NCBI GenBank assembly: GCA_040954595.2
Contig: CM082597.2
Span: forward strand, 8,556,001-8,620,000
Source of the DNA: Balanoglossus misakiensis
Lineage: Eukaryota; Hemichordata
Reading direction: 5' to 3'
Length of the DNA: 64,000 nt
Below the pieces are notes generated by a model. It saw only the letters and a program-made list of their open reading frames with translations. It did not search any database and was not told where the DNA came from. Below, piece after piece: positions 32,350 through 43,261 of the stretch; the stretch's first letter is position 1, and every line of letters starts with the position of its first letter. The position numbers and the translations under genes were made by a program.

Positions 32350-32550
32350 ATTAAAGCCCAAGTATTTCTCATGTTTATCCATTTTTCATCATCGAAAATT
32401 GCCTGTTTTTCCCGTACATTCATCAAGGAATACTACATAATGAAGATATAAGAAAGGTTTGGGCATTTGTAGCTATATGTACATGCAAGCAGTAAATATT
32501 GCCCGTAACACTTGAAATGATGCGCGGGTTTGTTTACGTTGCATTCCGTA
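32350..32550. mobile_element. fragment of DNA transposon family G
   Basis: About 200 bp starting TTAAAGCCCAAGTATTTCTC and ending after CGCGGGTTTGTTTACG. It is the inverse of the right part of the 14.1-kb element. The other end is missing. Confidence 0.65.
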
Positions 32551-32596
32551 TATCAACAGAGCTCATATTGTAAATTGTATGTAAATTGTATGTGTT

Positions 32597-32692
32597 AATG
32601 AAATAAGAGAACACGAAAATTAATACTTGCAAAACAGTGGCCTCTCTCGATATTGCGAAAATTTCAACTCCCGAAAATAAAGTGTTTTTCAG
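32597..32692. mobile_element. MITE family A, copy 8 (half)
   Basis: Only the half from AATGAAATAAGAGAACACG to the GTGTTTTTCAG end remains. Confidence 0.75.
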
Positions 32693-32792
32693 TATGTCCG
32701 GACTGTGTTGTATGAATAGATGTGTGTAGTAGCTGTTGCTGACCAATTGCACAAGAAATCAAAGACTTTCGAAGCTTGTTGAAACGACTTAC

Positions 32793-32966
32793 CCTGACAT
32801 GAGGGACAGCACATATCTTCATCTTGGAATGGAAACATGCAGTTCACCTGACAGCTGATTGGTTGACAGTTGACATTACCAGATGTACATGTACACTCAC
32901 TGCAGCTATCTAGTAATGATGGGAATACAGCACCATCTCTGTGATTTTCACCGCCGTATGTACAAC
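32793..32966 (-). CDS. complete VWC module exon, unit 2, acceptor lost
   Basis: 174 bp if aligned to the other one-exon VWC modules. It encodes CTYGGENHRDGAVFPSLLDS, then CSECTCTSGNVNCQ, then DMCCPSCQ. The donor is GTAAGT, but the expected acceptor site reads TTTTTTTTATAC, ending AC instead of AG. The first usable AG inside the exon (CACAG before AGATGG) would skip the first cysteine. Absent from units 1 and 3. Confidence 0.78.
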
Positions 32967-33082
32967 GTATAAAAAAAATGCACGTCACAATTAGTATTTT
33001 TATGGCCACTTTCACTTTTGGAGGTCAAGGCTATTCATGACAAGAAATATTCTATTGCCTACATATGTAAGATGCTAGAAAA

Positions 33083-33425
33083 GTTAAATGGCGATGATAT
33101 ACAAATGTACATGTGTGCCAAACCAGAATCTCTGGTGGCAAAATTTGTATACAATCAATGGCATGAGGCAGTGTGCTGTCCTAACAACAGACAAGATGGT
33201 GGCAACCATAGTCTGTGTTGGAGATTGGGGAAAAGACAGCAAATTGGGGGGAAAAGGGACAAAAGCACAGTCTACTTAAACAGTGCACATGAAATATGGA
33301 AGGAAGCGAAGGCAGTCCACTATTTGAAAGTGTAGATTGCAAAATTTGCAGAACATTTGGATTGGATGTAATGTTTGTACACACAAAATTAAGCAGATGA
33401 GCATAAGATGATCGTCAAGCTTTAA
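33083..33425. mobile_element. MITE family C, copy 4
   Basis: Same order as copy 1. It contains TATGGAAGGAAGCGAAGGCA and ends near GATGATCGTCAAGCTTTAAA. Confidence 0.75.
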
Positions 33426-33604
33426 ATGAAACCACCTTTAAGACTGAGATATTTAACAACTTCCTTGCAAATTACATGTAAGTCCAACCAACTGAACAAG
33501 TCCACCATAACACATCCAAAACATGTAAATTGGATCAGGCACACCATTAGTAACACTTGGACTAGTATTTTGATGAAAGGGTTAATTTTACTTTTGTGAC
33601 TTAC

Positions 33605-33713
33605 CATTACAATCTGGGCCACATTGATTTTGTATGACAATTGGATTGTTACATGACTCTGTACATGTGACAGTGGTACATCTGACAGTGACAGTGGTTA
33701 TCTGACCATCAAT
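33605..33713 (-). CDS. VWC C-half exon, unit 2 (CC motif altered)
   Basis: 109 bp, CTTTAG acceptor, GTAAGT donor. It encodes IDGQITTVTVRCTTVTC, then NQCGPDCN. The diagnostic C-C-P-x-C reads C-G-P-D-C, so one conserved cysteine is gone. Confidence 0.8.
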
Positions 33714-33810
33714 CTAAAGAGGAAAAATCACAAAGATCTTAGAACGGTTGTGTACAGTTTATATTTCACAAAGTTCTCCAACTTTGTTCTATGGTTGCTG
33801 CAAATGACTA

Positions 33811-33980
33811 CTGTAAAACACTTTATTCTTGCGAGTTGAAATTTTCGCAATATCGAGAGAGGCCACTGTTTCGCGAGTATTAATTGTCGCGTTCTCTTAT
33901 TTCATTCACTGCATCGTTATCTTTAAAAAAATTACGCGACCTTTTATTTTCACGCTATTTTGGCTCTCGCGTATTTGGCG
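33811..33980. mobile_element. MITE family A, copy 9 (truncated)
   Basis: Starts CTGTAAAACACTTTATTCTT and breaks off after GCTCTCGCGTATTTGG. The unit 1 junction at about 11,985-12,180 skips this region. Confidence 0.82.
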
Positions 33981-34046
33981 AACTGTGGAGAATTTGACCA
34001 ATCAGGAAACTTGTTAGACATGTGCTACTGTGTTCTGTGTTGTTAC

Positions 34047-34238
34047 CTGACAAGTACAGCTCTGGCATGGATCATTCCTTTTAAACCACGTCTGTCCAAA
34101 TGGATAGCTGATTCCGGAAGCATCTACACATCCTGGTTGGTTGCATGTCGGGCAGCATTGACCGGGCAGGTATGTCTGAAACTCGATTGCACAGGGAAGT
34201 TCTGGACACAGCACAGGTTCACATCCTATTTGTCCATC
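34047..34238 (-). CDS. VWC C-half plus next VWC N-half, unit 2
   Basis: 192 bp, GTAACA donor. It encodes DGQIGCEPVLCPELPC, then YLPGQCCPTCNQPGC, then NDPCQSCTCQ. Confidence 0.9.
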
Positions 34239-34461
34239 CTGTAATTAAACAATTGCAGATTGCTACTGATACAATAAGGCCAACATAAATAATTCTTTGT
34301 TTTGCGTCTATTCACGAGGTACTAAACTAATGCCAAGTTGCACAATGATCATTTCACAGATGATGCTGAAATCATTGTGGACATACATGTGCATGGATGG
34401 AAGGACAGACAGACCTCTATAGGGGGAACTGGGTTGAGAGGGTGAATAGACATGTACTTAC

Positions 34462-34547
34462 TGAACACCAACAAATTGTACAGTTCTGATTGGCTGGTTT
34501 AAATGTCTCACCACTTTGAAATTCATTACCATCAAAGAAACAACTTG
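34462..34547 (-). CDS. VWC N-half exon, unit 2 (full length)
   Basis: 86 bp, GTAAGT donor. It encodes SCFFDGNEFQSGETFKPANQ, then NCTICWCS. The acceptor is CCGAG where unit 1 has CCCAG. Confidence 0.85.
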
Positions 34548-34661
34548 CTCGGAATATACAATAAAAAAGATAACATTGCAACATAATCAGCAAATGATAG
34601 ACATTATGGTTAGAAAGACTGTATAGTACCAAATTGAACTCCAATGTACATTGATCACATA

Positions 34662-34850
34662 ATGTAAAACACTTTATTTTCGTGAGCAATAAATTTTCGC
34701 CAAAATAGTGTGAAAATAAAAAGTCGCATAATTTTTTTAAGATAACGATGCAGTGAATGAAATAAGAGAACGTGAAAATTAATACTCGCGAAACAGTGGC
34801 CTCTCTCGATATTGCAAAAATTTCAACTTCGAAAATTAAGTGTTTTACAG
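34662..34850. mobile_element. MITE family A, copy 10
   Basis: Orthologue of copy 2. The first end reads ATGTAAAACAC (first base mutated), the other GTGTTTTACAG. Confidence 0.85.
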
Positions 34851-35139
34851 TAGTAATGCCATGTTTGGACAACCAATTCAAAATCTCTACATTATTTTTT
34901 CTTCTTCCAATTGCAAAGTAACAACAATATACAGTATGACATTTTATGTTTTACCATTCACTACATATCGTTAGATCAATCAATCGATTTCTGTCACCTT
35001 ACATATCTCTTCCAGTAACTGAAGGAGAATCTATTGTAGTAAAGCCTCTAGAGCTGCCACTTTTTGTATTATTTTCATGATTTTATTTTCCAGCTTAGAT
35101 TGGTTCATCTAAATAAGTTTACTCATTGGTATACATAGT

Positions 35140-36148
35140 GTGTTCGTCAGTCGCATCGCGACGATGACCATCTACACATCCTGGGAAGTCCTGTGGGTGC
35201 GCAGATGACTGAACAGTCCGATCTGCGCACGTAAAGTTCTTTGACAGTGTGGACAGGGGATGGTGGCAACAGATGGAGATCTGTTGGCGTTTAGTTTCCG
35301 GGCCAGTCTGCGTTGCTCTGCTGCAGTAATCCTGTTCGCTTCGCAGGTACTGGCACCTCCGTGGACATCAGCTCGCCATCCGGATCTGTCCTGCGCTGCC
35401 TGCTCCCACGTGCCATGACTGATGTTGAAGCCCTTGAGCGCGGCTTTGAGGGTGTCCTTGAAGCGCTTCTTCTGGCCTACCTTGGAGCGTTTTCCTTGTT
35501 CGAGTTCACCATACACTTGCTTTGGCGATTCTGGCATTGACCTCATCATTGATGATGTCATTTCTGGAGAGCGTACTGCCAAGGTAAGTGAACTTGTCCA
35601 CCGCATTCAGTCTCTGTCCTTTAATAGTGATGTTCGGTTCTACATATGGTTTTCCTGGAGCTGGCTGATGCAGTATTTCAGTCTTCTTTGTGCTGATGGT
35701 AAGGCCAAAATTGTCGCAGGCATTAGAGAATTTGTCAACACTGTGTTGCATATCAGCTTCAGAGGCAGTGTTAAGGGCACAGTCATCAGCAAACAGAAAA
35801 TCATTGATGGTGACAGATTGAACCTTGGTTTTTGCTTGAAGCCTCCTCAGGTTGAAGATTGATCCATCCAAGCGGTATCTGATGGTGATGCCAGTGTCTG
35901 TGTCTCTGAAGGCATCTGTCAGCATGGCTGAGAACATGAGGCTGAACAGGGTCGGTGCAAGGACACATCCTTGTTTCACCCCGTTTGTGACGGGGAACGG
36001 CTCTGATGACTCCCCACTTCTGGCCTCCCTTGGAGCGTTTTCCTTGTTCGAGTTCACCATACATCAGTTTCTTTGGAAGCCGAGAGTCTGGCATGCGCAC
36101 AACGTGTCCTGCCCAGCGAAGCTGTGACTGCATCAGGGTGGTGTTAAT
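35140..36148 (-). mobile_element. rearranged LINE retrotransposon fragment
   Basis: The minus strand encodes pieces of a non-LTR retrotransposon ORF2. Reverse transcriptase motifs are at 36,060-35,506: VTNGVKQGCVLAPTLFSLMF and the catalytic FADDCAL. C-terminal pieces are at about 35,560-35,172: YGELEQGKRSKVGQKKRFKD and a C2H2-type IPCPHCQRTLRAQIGLFSHL. An extra segment (LRWAGHVVRMPDSRLPKKLM then YGELEQGKRSKGGQK) at 36,133-36,020 lies in front of the RT although it belongs between the RT and the C-terminus. No endonuclease or ORF1. Present only in unit 2. Confidence 0.85.
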
Positions 36149-36204
36149 GGATGCTTCATCAATAAACTTGATGACACAAAAGATCTAACTACATGTGCGG
36201 TTAC

Positions 36205-36378
36205 CTTGACAACTATGACAACAATGTCCAGGGCTGGGCAATGGATGTGTGCATTCATGTTCACATATCTGTTTGACACAAGTTACAATTCCTTCACTAC
36301 AGGTACAGATTTCACATTTATCAACAGGACTGGTCCATGTAGAATTGTGGTGATATTCTAAATTGTTGAATACACAAC
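36205..36378 (-). CDS. complete VWC module exon, unit 2, extra copy
   Basis: 174 bp. Same module as 36,855-37,028, with NNLEYHH, VDKCEICTC and KQICEHEC differences. Its upstream intron switches after about 36,392 to sequence that lies about 620 bp away in unit 1, marking a local duplication junction. Confidence 0.9.
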
Positions 36379-36854
36379 CTAAAACCAAAAAGATTTGTTT
36401 GTATAAACATTCTGTTGAAAAGAAATAATGAAAAACATTATCAGGGTAGATGGTCTTGGAATAAAAAAAATACATGAAAAATTGCAATTAAATATATGTT
36501 GGCACATTTCTTGCTACCTAATTAAACAATATTTTCTTTGTAAACTGTCTGTGTTTGGACATTGCTGAATTCTTAGGGTCAGGATTAAATTTAACCATCA
36601 ACAATAATAAGGCTGGGTATATGAAAGATAAAATTTTGTTATTTTAATAGCTGAATGTAATTTTCTTTCAAATTTTACCGACCTAGAAATGGATTTAAAT
36701 ATACATATCATTCCATGGTAGCATGAGTTTCTGCTTTACTACAAATTCATTCTCCCAATCCTGACTAGATTTGAGATACAGATAATCCTTATGTAAATGG
36801 ATTCTTCATCAATAAACTTGATGACACAAAAGATCTAATTACATGTGCGGTTAC

Positions 36855-37028
36855 CTTGACAACTATGACAACAATGTCCAGGGTTGGGCAATGGATGTGT
36901 GCATTCATGTTTACATGTCTGTTTGACACAAGTTACAATTCCTTCACTACAGGTACAGATTTCACATTCATCAACAGGACTGGTCCATGTAGAATTGTGG
37001 TGATATTCTATGTTGTTGAATACACAAC
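36855..37028 (-). CDS. complete VWC module exon, unit 2
   Basis: 174 bp, phase 1 to 1, GTAACC donor. It encodes CVFNNIEYHHNSTWTSPVDE, then CEICTCSEGIVTC, then GHCCHSCQ. Closest to the unit 1 and unit 3 copies. Confidence 0.92.
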
Positions 37029-37526
37029 CTATAACACAAAAAGATCCGTTTGGAATCAATTATTCTTTGGAAATAATTACCAAGAGCTTTATAATTTTGA
37101 TTAAAACCCTACCACTACTGGGCGTCATACCCGTTTAGAGTGTCAGGGGCCCTTAAAATATATATGTGCCCTTTTTCTTCTTAAAGGTATTTTGACTGTC
37201 TTGGCATGGCTCTCTAACATACTTAAACACACTTGGCCGTCTGAGCCCCCTGTAAAATGTACCAAATCGCACTGGTTTGCACTGTATTGGTCTGAGGGTC
37301 TTGTATAGGCCCTACTGAGTAACACACACTTGTCAGTCTAACAGGTCTGGGTACCAGGATTCTAGGCACCCTGGTAATCAAACCAGATTTAACCGACATG
37401 CCAGTGTTAGCGTTAGAGTGGAAAGTTGCCCAACATTGCAACCATCATTATCTTCATACGACCAATCCTCTGAAATCAATAGGGCTGTATATCACGGAGA
37501 AGTATCTGATGGCTTCAATTACTAAC

Positions 37527-37614
37527 CTTTACAATGTGGACAGCATTCACCCACAATTTGTTCTGTATATTGGCATGGCAATACAGGGAACTGAGTACAT
37601 GTGATAACATTATT
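37527..37614 (-). CDS. VWC C-half exon, unit 2
   Basis: 88 bp, in frame, same as 15,988-16,075. Confidence 0.88.
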
Positions 37615-37752
37615 CTGAAATATAACATGACAATTATGGAGAACAAATGAAGTCATTGTGAATAACAATGCATAATGGGATGCAGGTCTAATGTGTCTAA
37701 ATAATTGATCCAGAAATCAATAAAAGACAATTTCACAGTTTTATATGATATA

Positions 37753-37960
37753 CTGTAAAACACTTTATTTTCGTGAGTTGAAATCTTTGCGATATCGAGA
37801 AAGGCCACTGTTTTCAGAGTATTAATTTTTGTGTTCTCTTATTTCATTCACTGCATCGTTATCTTCAAAAAAAAATTACGCGAATTTTTACTTTCACGCC
37901 ATTTTGGCTCTCGCGTTTTTCGCGAAAATTTATTGCTCGTGAAAATAATGTGTTTTACAA
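37753..37960. mobile_element. MITE family A, copy 11
   Basis: Orthologue of copy 3. The last end reads GTGTTTTACAA. Confidence 0.88.
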
Positions 37961-37999
37961 TATACACAATGTGTATGAGTAACATCAATTGCTCCTTAC

Positions 38000-38082
38000 C
38001 TGACATGTACAATTAGTACACTCATCAAGAATCCATGTATCACCAGATGAATATGTAAAATCATGTGGTTGAAAATAACACC
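38000..38082 (-). CDS. VWC N-half exon, unit 2 (intact)
   Basis: 83 bp, phase 1 to 0, TTACAG acceptor, GTAAGG donor. It encodes CYFQPHDFTYSSGDTW, then DECTNCTCQ. The only undamaged copy of the three. Confidence 0.88.
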
Positions 38083-38407
38083 CTGTAACAAACCAATTCA
38101 AACTTTCATTATAGTCCAGTAATCTTTATGATGACTTTGAGTATAGTCCTATTGTAAGGTTATTTCATTGTCATTGTAGAAATGACTGTATCCACTGAGC
38201 AATATGCTTCAGTATTTGTCCTCGACGCTGCGCATCTCAGACAATACCTCCACTGCACTGTACGATGTACTCGGACATAAATCCTGGTACTTTATGAATA
38301 ACCTTATATTATTTAGGACCATTTATTTCATTTGAATCAAACAGAGTCTAAACATAGCCATACAATATAAAGCATACATGTACATAAATGCCAAATGACA
38401 TCAATAC

Positions 38408-38541
38408 CTTCTATTGGTTGACATGTTATTCCATCTGTCCTCAACACGAAGCCATCCAGACATCGACACATAAATGAACCTCTTGAATTAATGCATTCTT
38501 GCTCACACACCTGTAAACCTTCTATAACACATCATTGATGT
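38408..38541 (-). pseudogene. calcium-binding EGF exon, unit 2, frameshifted
   Basis: 134 bp against 135. One base is lost right after the D-I-N start, in the GAATG codons, which destroys the D-I-N-E-C calcium site and shifts the rest of the module, although CEQECINSRGSFMC is otherwise kept in the old frame. Confidence 0.87.
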
Positions 38542-39332
38542 CTGAAATACAACACAAATCAAAGTTACTTGCATGAAGCCAGAAGATACAAATTATACTT
38601 TTGAAGCAGTTTCGTTTCCCTGTTTCTTTCAAGACTTTTGAAACAAGCCTTTGTAACAAGTTTTTGTAGACTATGCAGTCGTTTTAAAGGTATACAGTCA
38701 CCTCCAATTTACATACGCCCATACAATCTTTTCATTCAATGCTTCAAGATAACAAAAAATACAAAATGTTGACATCATGAACATTCATAACAATCCCGTG
38801 GTCACTGTGTTTGTTGGTGCAACCTCGGCTACTTGTACTTCATTTAAAATAACATATGACACAGTAATAGGGTGCACTATGCACACAACAGGCACAGCTG
38901 TACTGTGCAGAGAGTCTAAGATGTTTGATGTAAATAACACATCAGCTGGTAACCATGATTAATCGTTGATCAAAAGTTCCTCACTGATTTGCTAGAAGGA
39001 CAGAAACTTTGCAAAGGACTTATCAAATCTGCTGGGAAGTTCCCTTACGAAAGTCACCAAGATGTCACAACCTTGTACAAGCTTGCTGCAAGGATGACAC
39101 AACTTTGAAATGCTAGCTCTTAGCTTGTATAAAGGTTTTACAAGCTTGGATAAGATTACGGCTTAAAATTACAAGCTTGGATACAGCTTGTGAACCACCC
39201 CAGACAAGCTTGTATAATACACACTTGCCACAAGTGTTAAACAAACTTGCAAAACACTGAAAGTTGAGGACTATAGGTTCTAAAAAAACTTCGGTTCCAT
39301 GCCGTATACATAGTGTACATGGTCCCATGTTG

Positions 39333-39464
39333 CCTAGCCCGGAGACCAGGGCGTCGATCTAGAATTTCTTTTCCCCTACGCCCTGGTCTCCGGGCTACAT
39401 GTAGCCTGGCCCCAGACCAGTGTGTTTTAGAAATTCTAAACACTGGTCTGGGGCCAGGCTAGGT
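39333..39464. repeat. two adjacent related hairpins
   Basis: First palindrome: TAGCCCGGAGACCAGGGCG with its inverse CGCCCTGGTCTCCGGGCTA. Second: TAGCCTGGCCCCAGACCAGT with its inverse. The two share the TAGCCxGG...AGACCAG pattern. They lie nested inside the family F transposon. Confidence 0.85.
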
Positions 39465-40454
39465 CCCATGCATAGAGTACAAGATCCCTACATTTAATAA
39501 AGCATACTTCCCCCCTCCAAAAAAAATGAGTATATTTCATGGTTACTCAAATCCTACTTCAATATTTTTCTTTTATAAATATCGTCAGTCGATCCTTACT
39601 CACAGTCGACCACTGTTATAGCTCTGAGCTCTATTTCCGGTCATGACACGAAAATAGCGTTGTGCGCATGCGCGAGGTACACCCGCCATATTTTAACGGT
39701 TTTCTTGTTGTAAACACTTCTAAGGATTATGTCGCGGTCCCAGTGTTCGTCAGACATGTTTATCATCCACATCCATTCGGAAAGGGCGATTTTATACCAT
39801 CAGCGATGCTGCCGTTTTGATGAGTTGATCGTTAAAAGATAGGTAAATCTTTTAGCTAGACTTTGCTGCATGTTGTCAGTCGCGTCCGTCCATGGTCATT
39901 ATTGCTTAAATATGGGCGCCGGTTGACCATGTTACGAGTCAGTTCAGTTCCGTTCATGACCATCTCGCATTTAGTTTTAAACACCAGGCAAATTTACTGT
40001 TACTTGGTTGTCTGTACTGTTGGATATTGCAACGAAATGAACTATGTTTGCATTCTTAACCGGGATTGATTTATTAATAAACGTCTCCTGACATTATTGC
40101 AAGGATATCGCCATGTGTCTAAGCATCCATTTCTTGTGTTTAAATCATGAGTGAACGTGTTCAAATATAGAAGCTGATCGTCTTTGTATGTGTATTTAAT
40201 GGCCAATGATAATTTATTTGCCAGTTGTTTTTCGTAGATGTACGATATTTAATGGTAAAAACTGCAATTTCTCAATCGTGCTACAACTGGAATGTACACT
40301 GAGTCTGAAGCAAAGGCTTTGTCATTGTAAAATCAACATTATTTGGAAATTCTTAAAGCAATTGTAAACAAAATAACTGGTGGGAAGTTTTTTCAGATGT
40401 AAAAATAACCTTTTATCTAATATTGCTTCATTTATTTTCAAGCAGAGAAAAAGT

Positions 40455-40490
40455 GTGTTTGTGTGTGTGTGTGGGTGGGGGGGGGGGGGC
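40455..40490. repeat. GT then poly-G tract
   Basis: GTGTGTGTGTGTG followed by GGTGGGGGGGGGGGGG; simple sequence inside the family F transposon. Confidence 0.9.
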
Positions 40491-40823
40491 AAGAACTGTA
40501 AGTTAATATCTAATCCATCCATCCTTGTGGCAAGCTTGGTACATACAGAGAACTGTAAGGTAATATTTTAATCATCCACCCTTGTCACAAGCTTGCTGCA
40601 TCTTTGGTTCTTTAATTGATCCAACCTTCATACAAGTATGTTACCGTTTCACTTCCAACCTTGTCTAACAAGTATGTAGCCAAGGGTGCAGCAAGTGTGG
40701 AATGTTATCGCTCTACATGCTTGGTGCAAGCATGGAAATAGACCATGTGTCAAGGTTGTGACATCTTGGTGACTTTCGTAAGGGTTGACATCACAAGTCG
40801 CCAACAACAAAAACAAAACTTAC

Positions 40824-40907
40824 CCTCATCACACAAATCACCCGTGTAACCAGCAAAGCATTCACATTCTCCACCATTGCAGATACCATTTTCACATAAA
40901 CACACAC
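40824..40907 (-). CDS. EGF exon, unit 2
   Basis: 84 bp, in frame, encoding VCLCENGICNGGECECFAGY, then TGDLCDEG. The family F transposon ends 39 bp to its left, in the intron just after its donor. Confidence 0.9.
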
Positions 40908-41290
40908 CTGAGAAGGACAATAAACACATAAACAAAGTAAAACAAACAACAGAATGCGATGATCATAATGATCATGGTGATATACAATCCAGGTGGTGTC
41001 ATTTTTTTTTCTATCGATAACCAAAGGCCTTACCCCTTGAAACTAATTTTTCAAAGATTTTCATAAATGCTCGCATGTCATGCGACCATTGTACACTGTA
41101 TACGATCAGATTCCCCTACATCTAAAAATATACACTTTTTAGAGTTTTTGTATAGTTGTTCTACATCCTTTTAGAGTTACATGTGCCAAGATAATTTGCA
41201 TAAATCCTCGGGTACTTTGCATATTCTAACTCTATGAACACATTTCCTGCTACATTGACTTTCTCACTTTGCATAAAGTGTGATATTTAC

Positions 41291-41386
41291 ATTTGGAGCA
41301 GTCATCTCCACTAAAGCCCTCCTGACAGTTGCAGTATCCTTGGAAACATATTCCATCATTCTTGCAGTCTGGGATGCAAGGAATCT
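41291..41386 (-). CDS. EGF exon, unit 2
   Basis: 96 bp, in frame. As 18,198-18,293, but CFQGYCNC in place of CFQGHCNC. Confidence 0.88.
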
Positions 41387-41514
41387 CTGTAAAAACAATC
41401 AAAACACATTCAAAAGATGTCTGATGAAATCATACTTTATCAGGTAATACTTAATTCTCCACATACAAATATCACAGAATCGGAATATTTGATATTTTGA
41501 TACACAATATCATT

Positions 41515-41655
41515 ATTCTATAGCACCATTTACTGTAAAATAACCAGTTAACAAAATGCATCATGGGCAAAATGTTGACTTAACTTATTCTATAGCACCA
41601 TTTACTGTAAAATAACCAGTTAACAAAATGCATCATGGGCAAAATGTTGACTTAA
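41515..41655. repeat. 71-bp tandem duplication
   Basis: TATTCTATAGCACCATTTAC through GGGCAAAATGTTGACTTAAC occurs twice in a row. Also doubled in unit 3 (about 59,531-59,673), single in unit 1 (about 18,420-18,492). Confidence 0.88.
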
Positions 41656-41918
41656 CATTGTCATTAGCATTAGAGTTTTGAACAGCGATCCATCACATGT
41701 TTCAAGTGACATTTCAATGGTCAAAGCTTTGTTGTTGCAATATGCATACACAACTTATGAAAGTTTTCACCTTTTTGATGACAAGACCAAAACATTCAAA
41801 GTCCCAGTTGCTCTAACTTTTAGCTATTTTTTTCACAGTATTTACAACTTGCATCATAGGGAGTTTGTTTTGATGCCCTACCCACTGTTTCACACAATAC
41901 CTGTGTATCTGTGTCATA

Positions 41919-42122
41919 CTGTAAAACACTTTATTTTCGCGAGTCGAAATTTTCACGATATCGAGAGAGGCCACTGTTTCGCGAGTATTAATTTTCGTGT
42001 TTCATTTCATTCACTGCATTGTTATCTTCAAAACAATTTACTAGACTTTTTATTTTCACGCTATTTTGGCTCTCGCGTATTTTGCGTAAATTTATTGCTC
42101 GCGAAAATAAAGTGTTTTACAG
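41919..42122. mobile_element. MITE family A, copy 12
   Basis: Orthologue of copy 4. Confidence 0.9.
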
Positions 42123-42321
42123 TAGTTAAGAAGTATACAATGTATGCAAATTTAGCCACAGTTACCATGGAAAGTTGAGACATGGCCAATCAGAGATTTT
42201 GCCAACACACTTTTTACCACTTAAGGGTATATTTCACACCACTTCTGTACCTTGCATTGTTGATGAATTATTGTTTTCAAACTTCATTACAACAATGTGC
42301 TCTCCGCCATGAATGTGCACC

Positions 42322-42415
42322 TTTAACCCTTTCACCACATGGTTTGATCCAAAGCCACTGTTTCCTGTGACAAAGATGGACCTCAATACAGGGATACAGG
42401 GGTGAGAGGGTTTAA
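42322..42415. mobile_element. short TIR element family J, unit 2
   Basis: Orthologue of 19,157-19,250; TTTAACCCTTTCACC ends. Confidence 0.6.
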
Positions 42416-42452
42416 ACATCTGGCAAATATAGTCTAGTAAATATAGGGCTAG

Positions 42453-43261
42453 ACCCACCACAAATTGCAACAGAATTTTTTTCTTCAGAATATACTTTGG
42501 AGAGGTGTCTAGAACAACATATTAAAAATGCACCCTATCCACCTTGTGGAAATATGTCTAATTTGCATAAATTTAAATATTAGAGATTTTGGGGCCAAAT
42601 ATCAAGAAATAAACGCTTTTTTCCATGATTTTAAAGTTTAAAAACTATTTCATGTTCATGACAAAACATTTTGGAATAATATTTGACATGGGCAGTTTTC
42701 ATAATTTGCATAAATTCAATATGGCAGACAGTATTCCTAAAAAACATATTTGGGCTATATATTGGATACTTAGTAAGCTATTTTAGTGTTTTTAATTCAA
42801 AATTTCCTCTATGACATTTGAAACAATGTTAAAAATATCTTGTTTACATTTACACTTTATATTTTGCATAAATCCAATATTTTTTTCAAAATTGTTCCAA
42901 ATGTCATAGAGGTAGTTTTGAATAAAAAAAACACTAGAATTGCTTGCGTATTACCCGATATACTGCCCAAATATGTTTTTTTAGGAATACTGTTCACCAT
43001 ATTGAATTTATGCAAATTATGAAAACTGCCCATGTCAAATATTATTCCAAAATGGTTCTTCATGCACATGAAATATTTTTAAACTTTAAAAACATGGAAA
43101 AATCATGTTTATTTCTTGATATTTGGCCCAAAAATTATTAAATTTATGCAAATTAGACATATTTCCACAAGGTGGATTCGGGTGAATTTTTGATATGTTG
43201 TTCTAGACACCTCTCCGAAATATATTCTGAAAAAAAAATTCTGTTGCAATTTGTGGTGGGT
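42453..43261. mobile_element. fold-back element family D, unit 2 copy
   Basis: 809 bp with inverted arms of about 330 bp (ACCCACCACAAATTGCAAC ends). The inner parts ATTTGGGCTATATATTGGA and AAAATATCTTGTTTACATTT are kept on the left side only. Confidence 0.87.

Larger units (their letters stand above)
39042..40784. mobile_element. 1.74-kb DNA transposon family F, perfect 34-bp TIRs
   Basis: Ends CCCTTACGAAAGTCACCAAG continuing ATGTCACAACCTTG, perfectly inverted at the other end (34 bp). Flanked by TT on both sides; unit 1 has the empty site GGGAAGTTGACATC at 17,696 on. Subterminal regions carry repeated ACAAGCTTG/CAAGCTTGG words. The interior has no transposase ORF, a double hairpin at 39,333-39,464 and a GT/G tract at 40,455-40,490. 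Confidence 0.9.

Noticed and set aside
32689-33015. ORF beginning with a hydrophobic, signal-peptide-like stretch before a VWC module
   Set aside because: The apparent start codon is GTG, an upstream in-frame TGA closes the frame and no ATG precedes it. The hydrophobic part is read from the pyrimidine tract of the intron.
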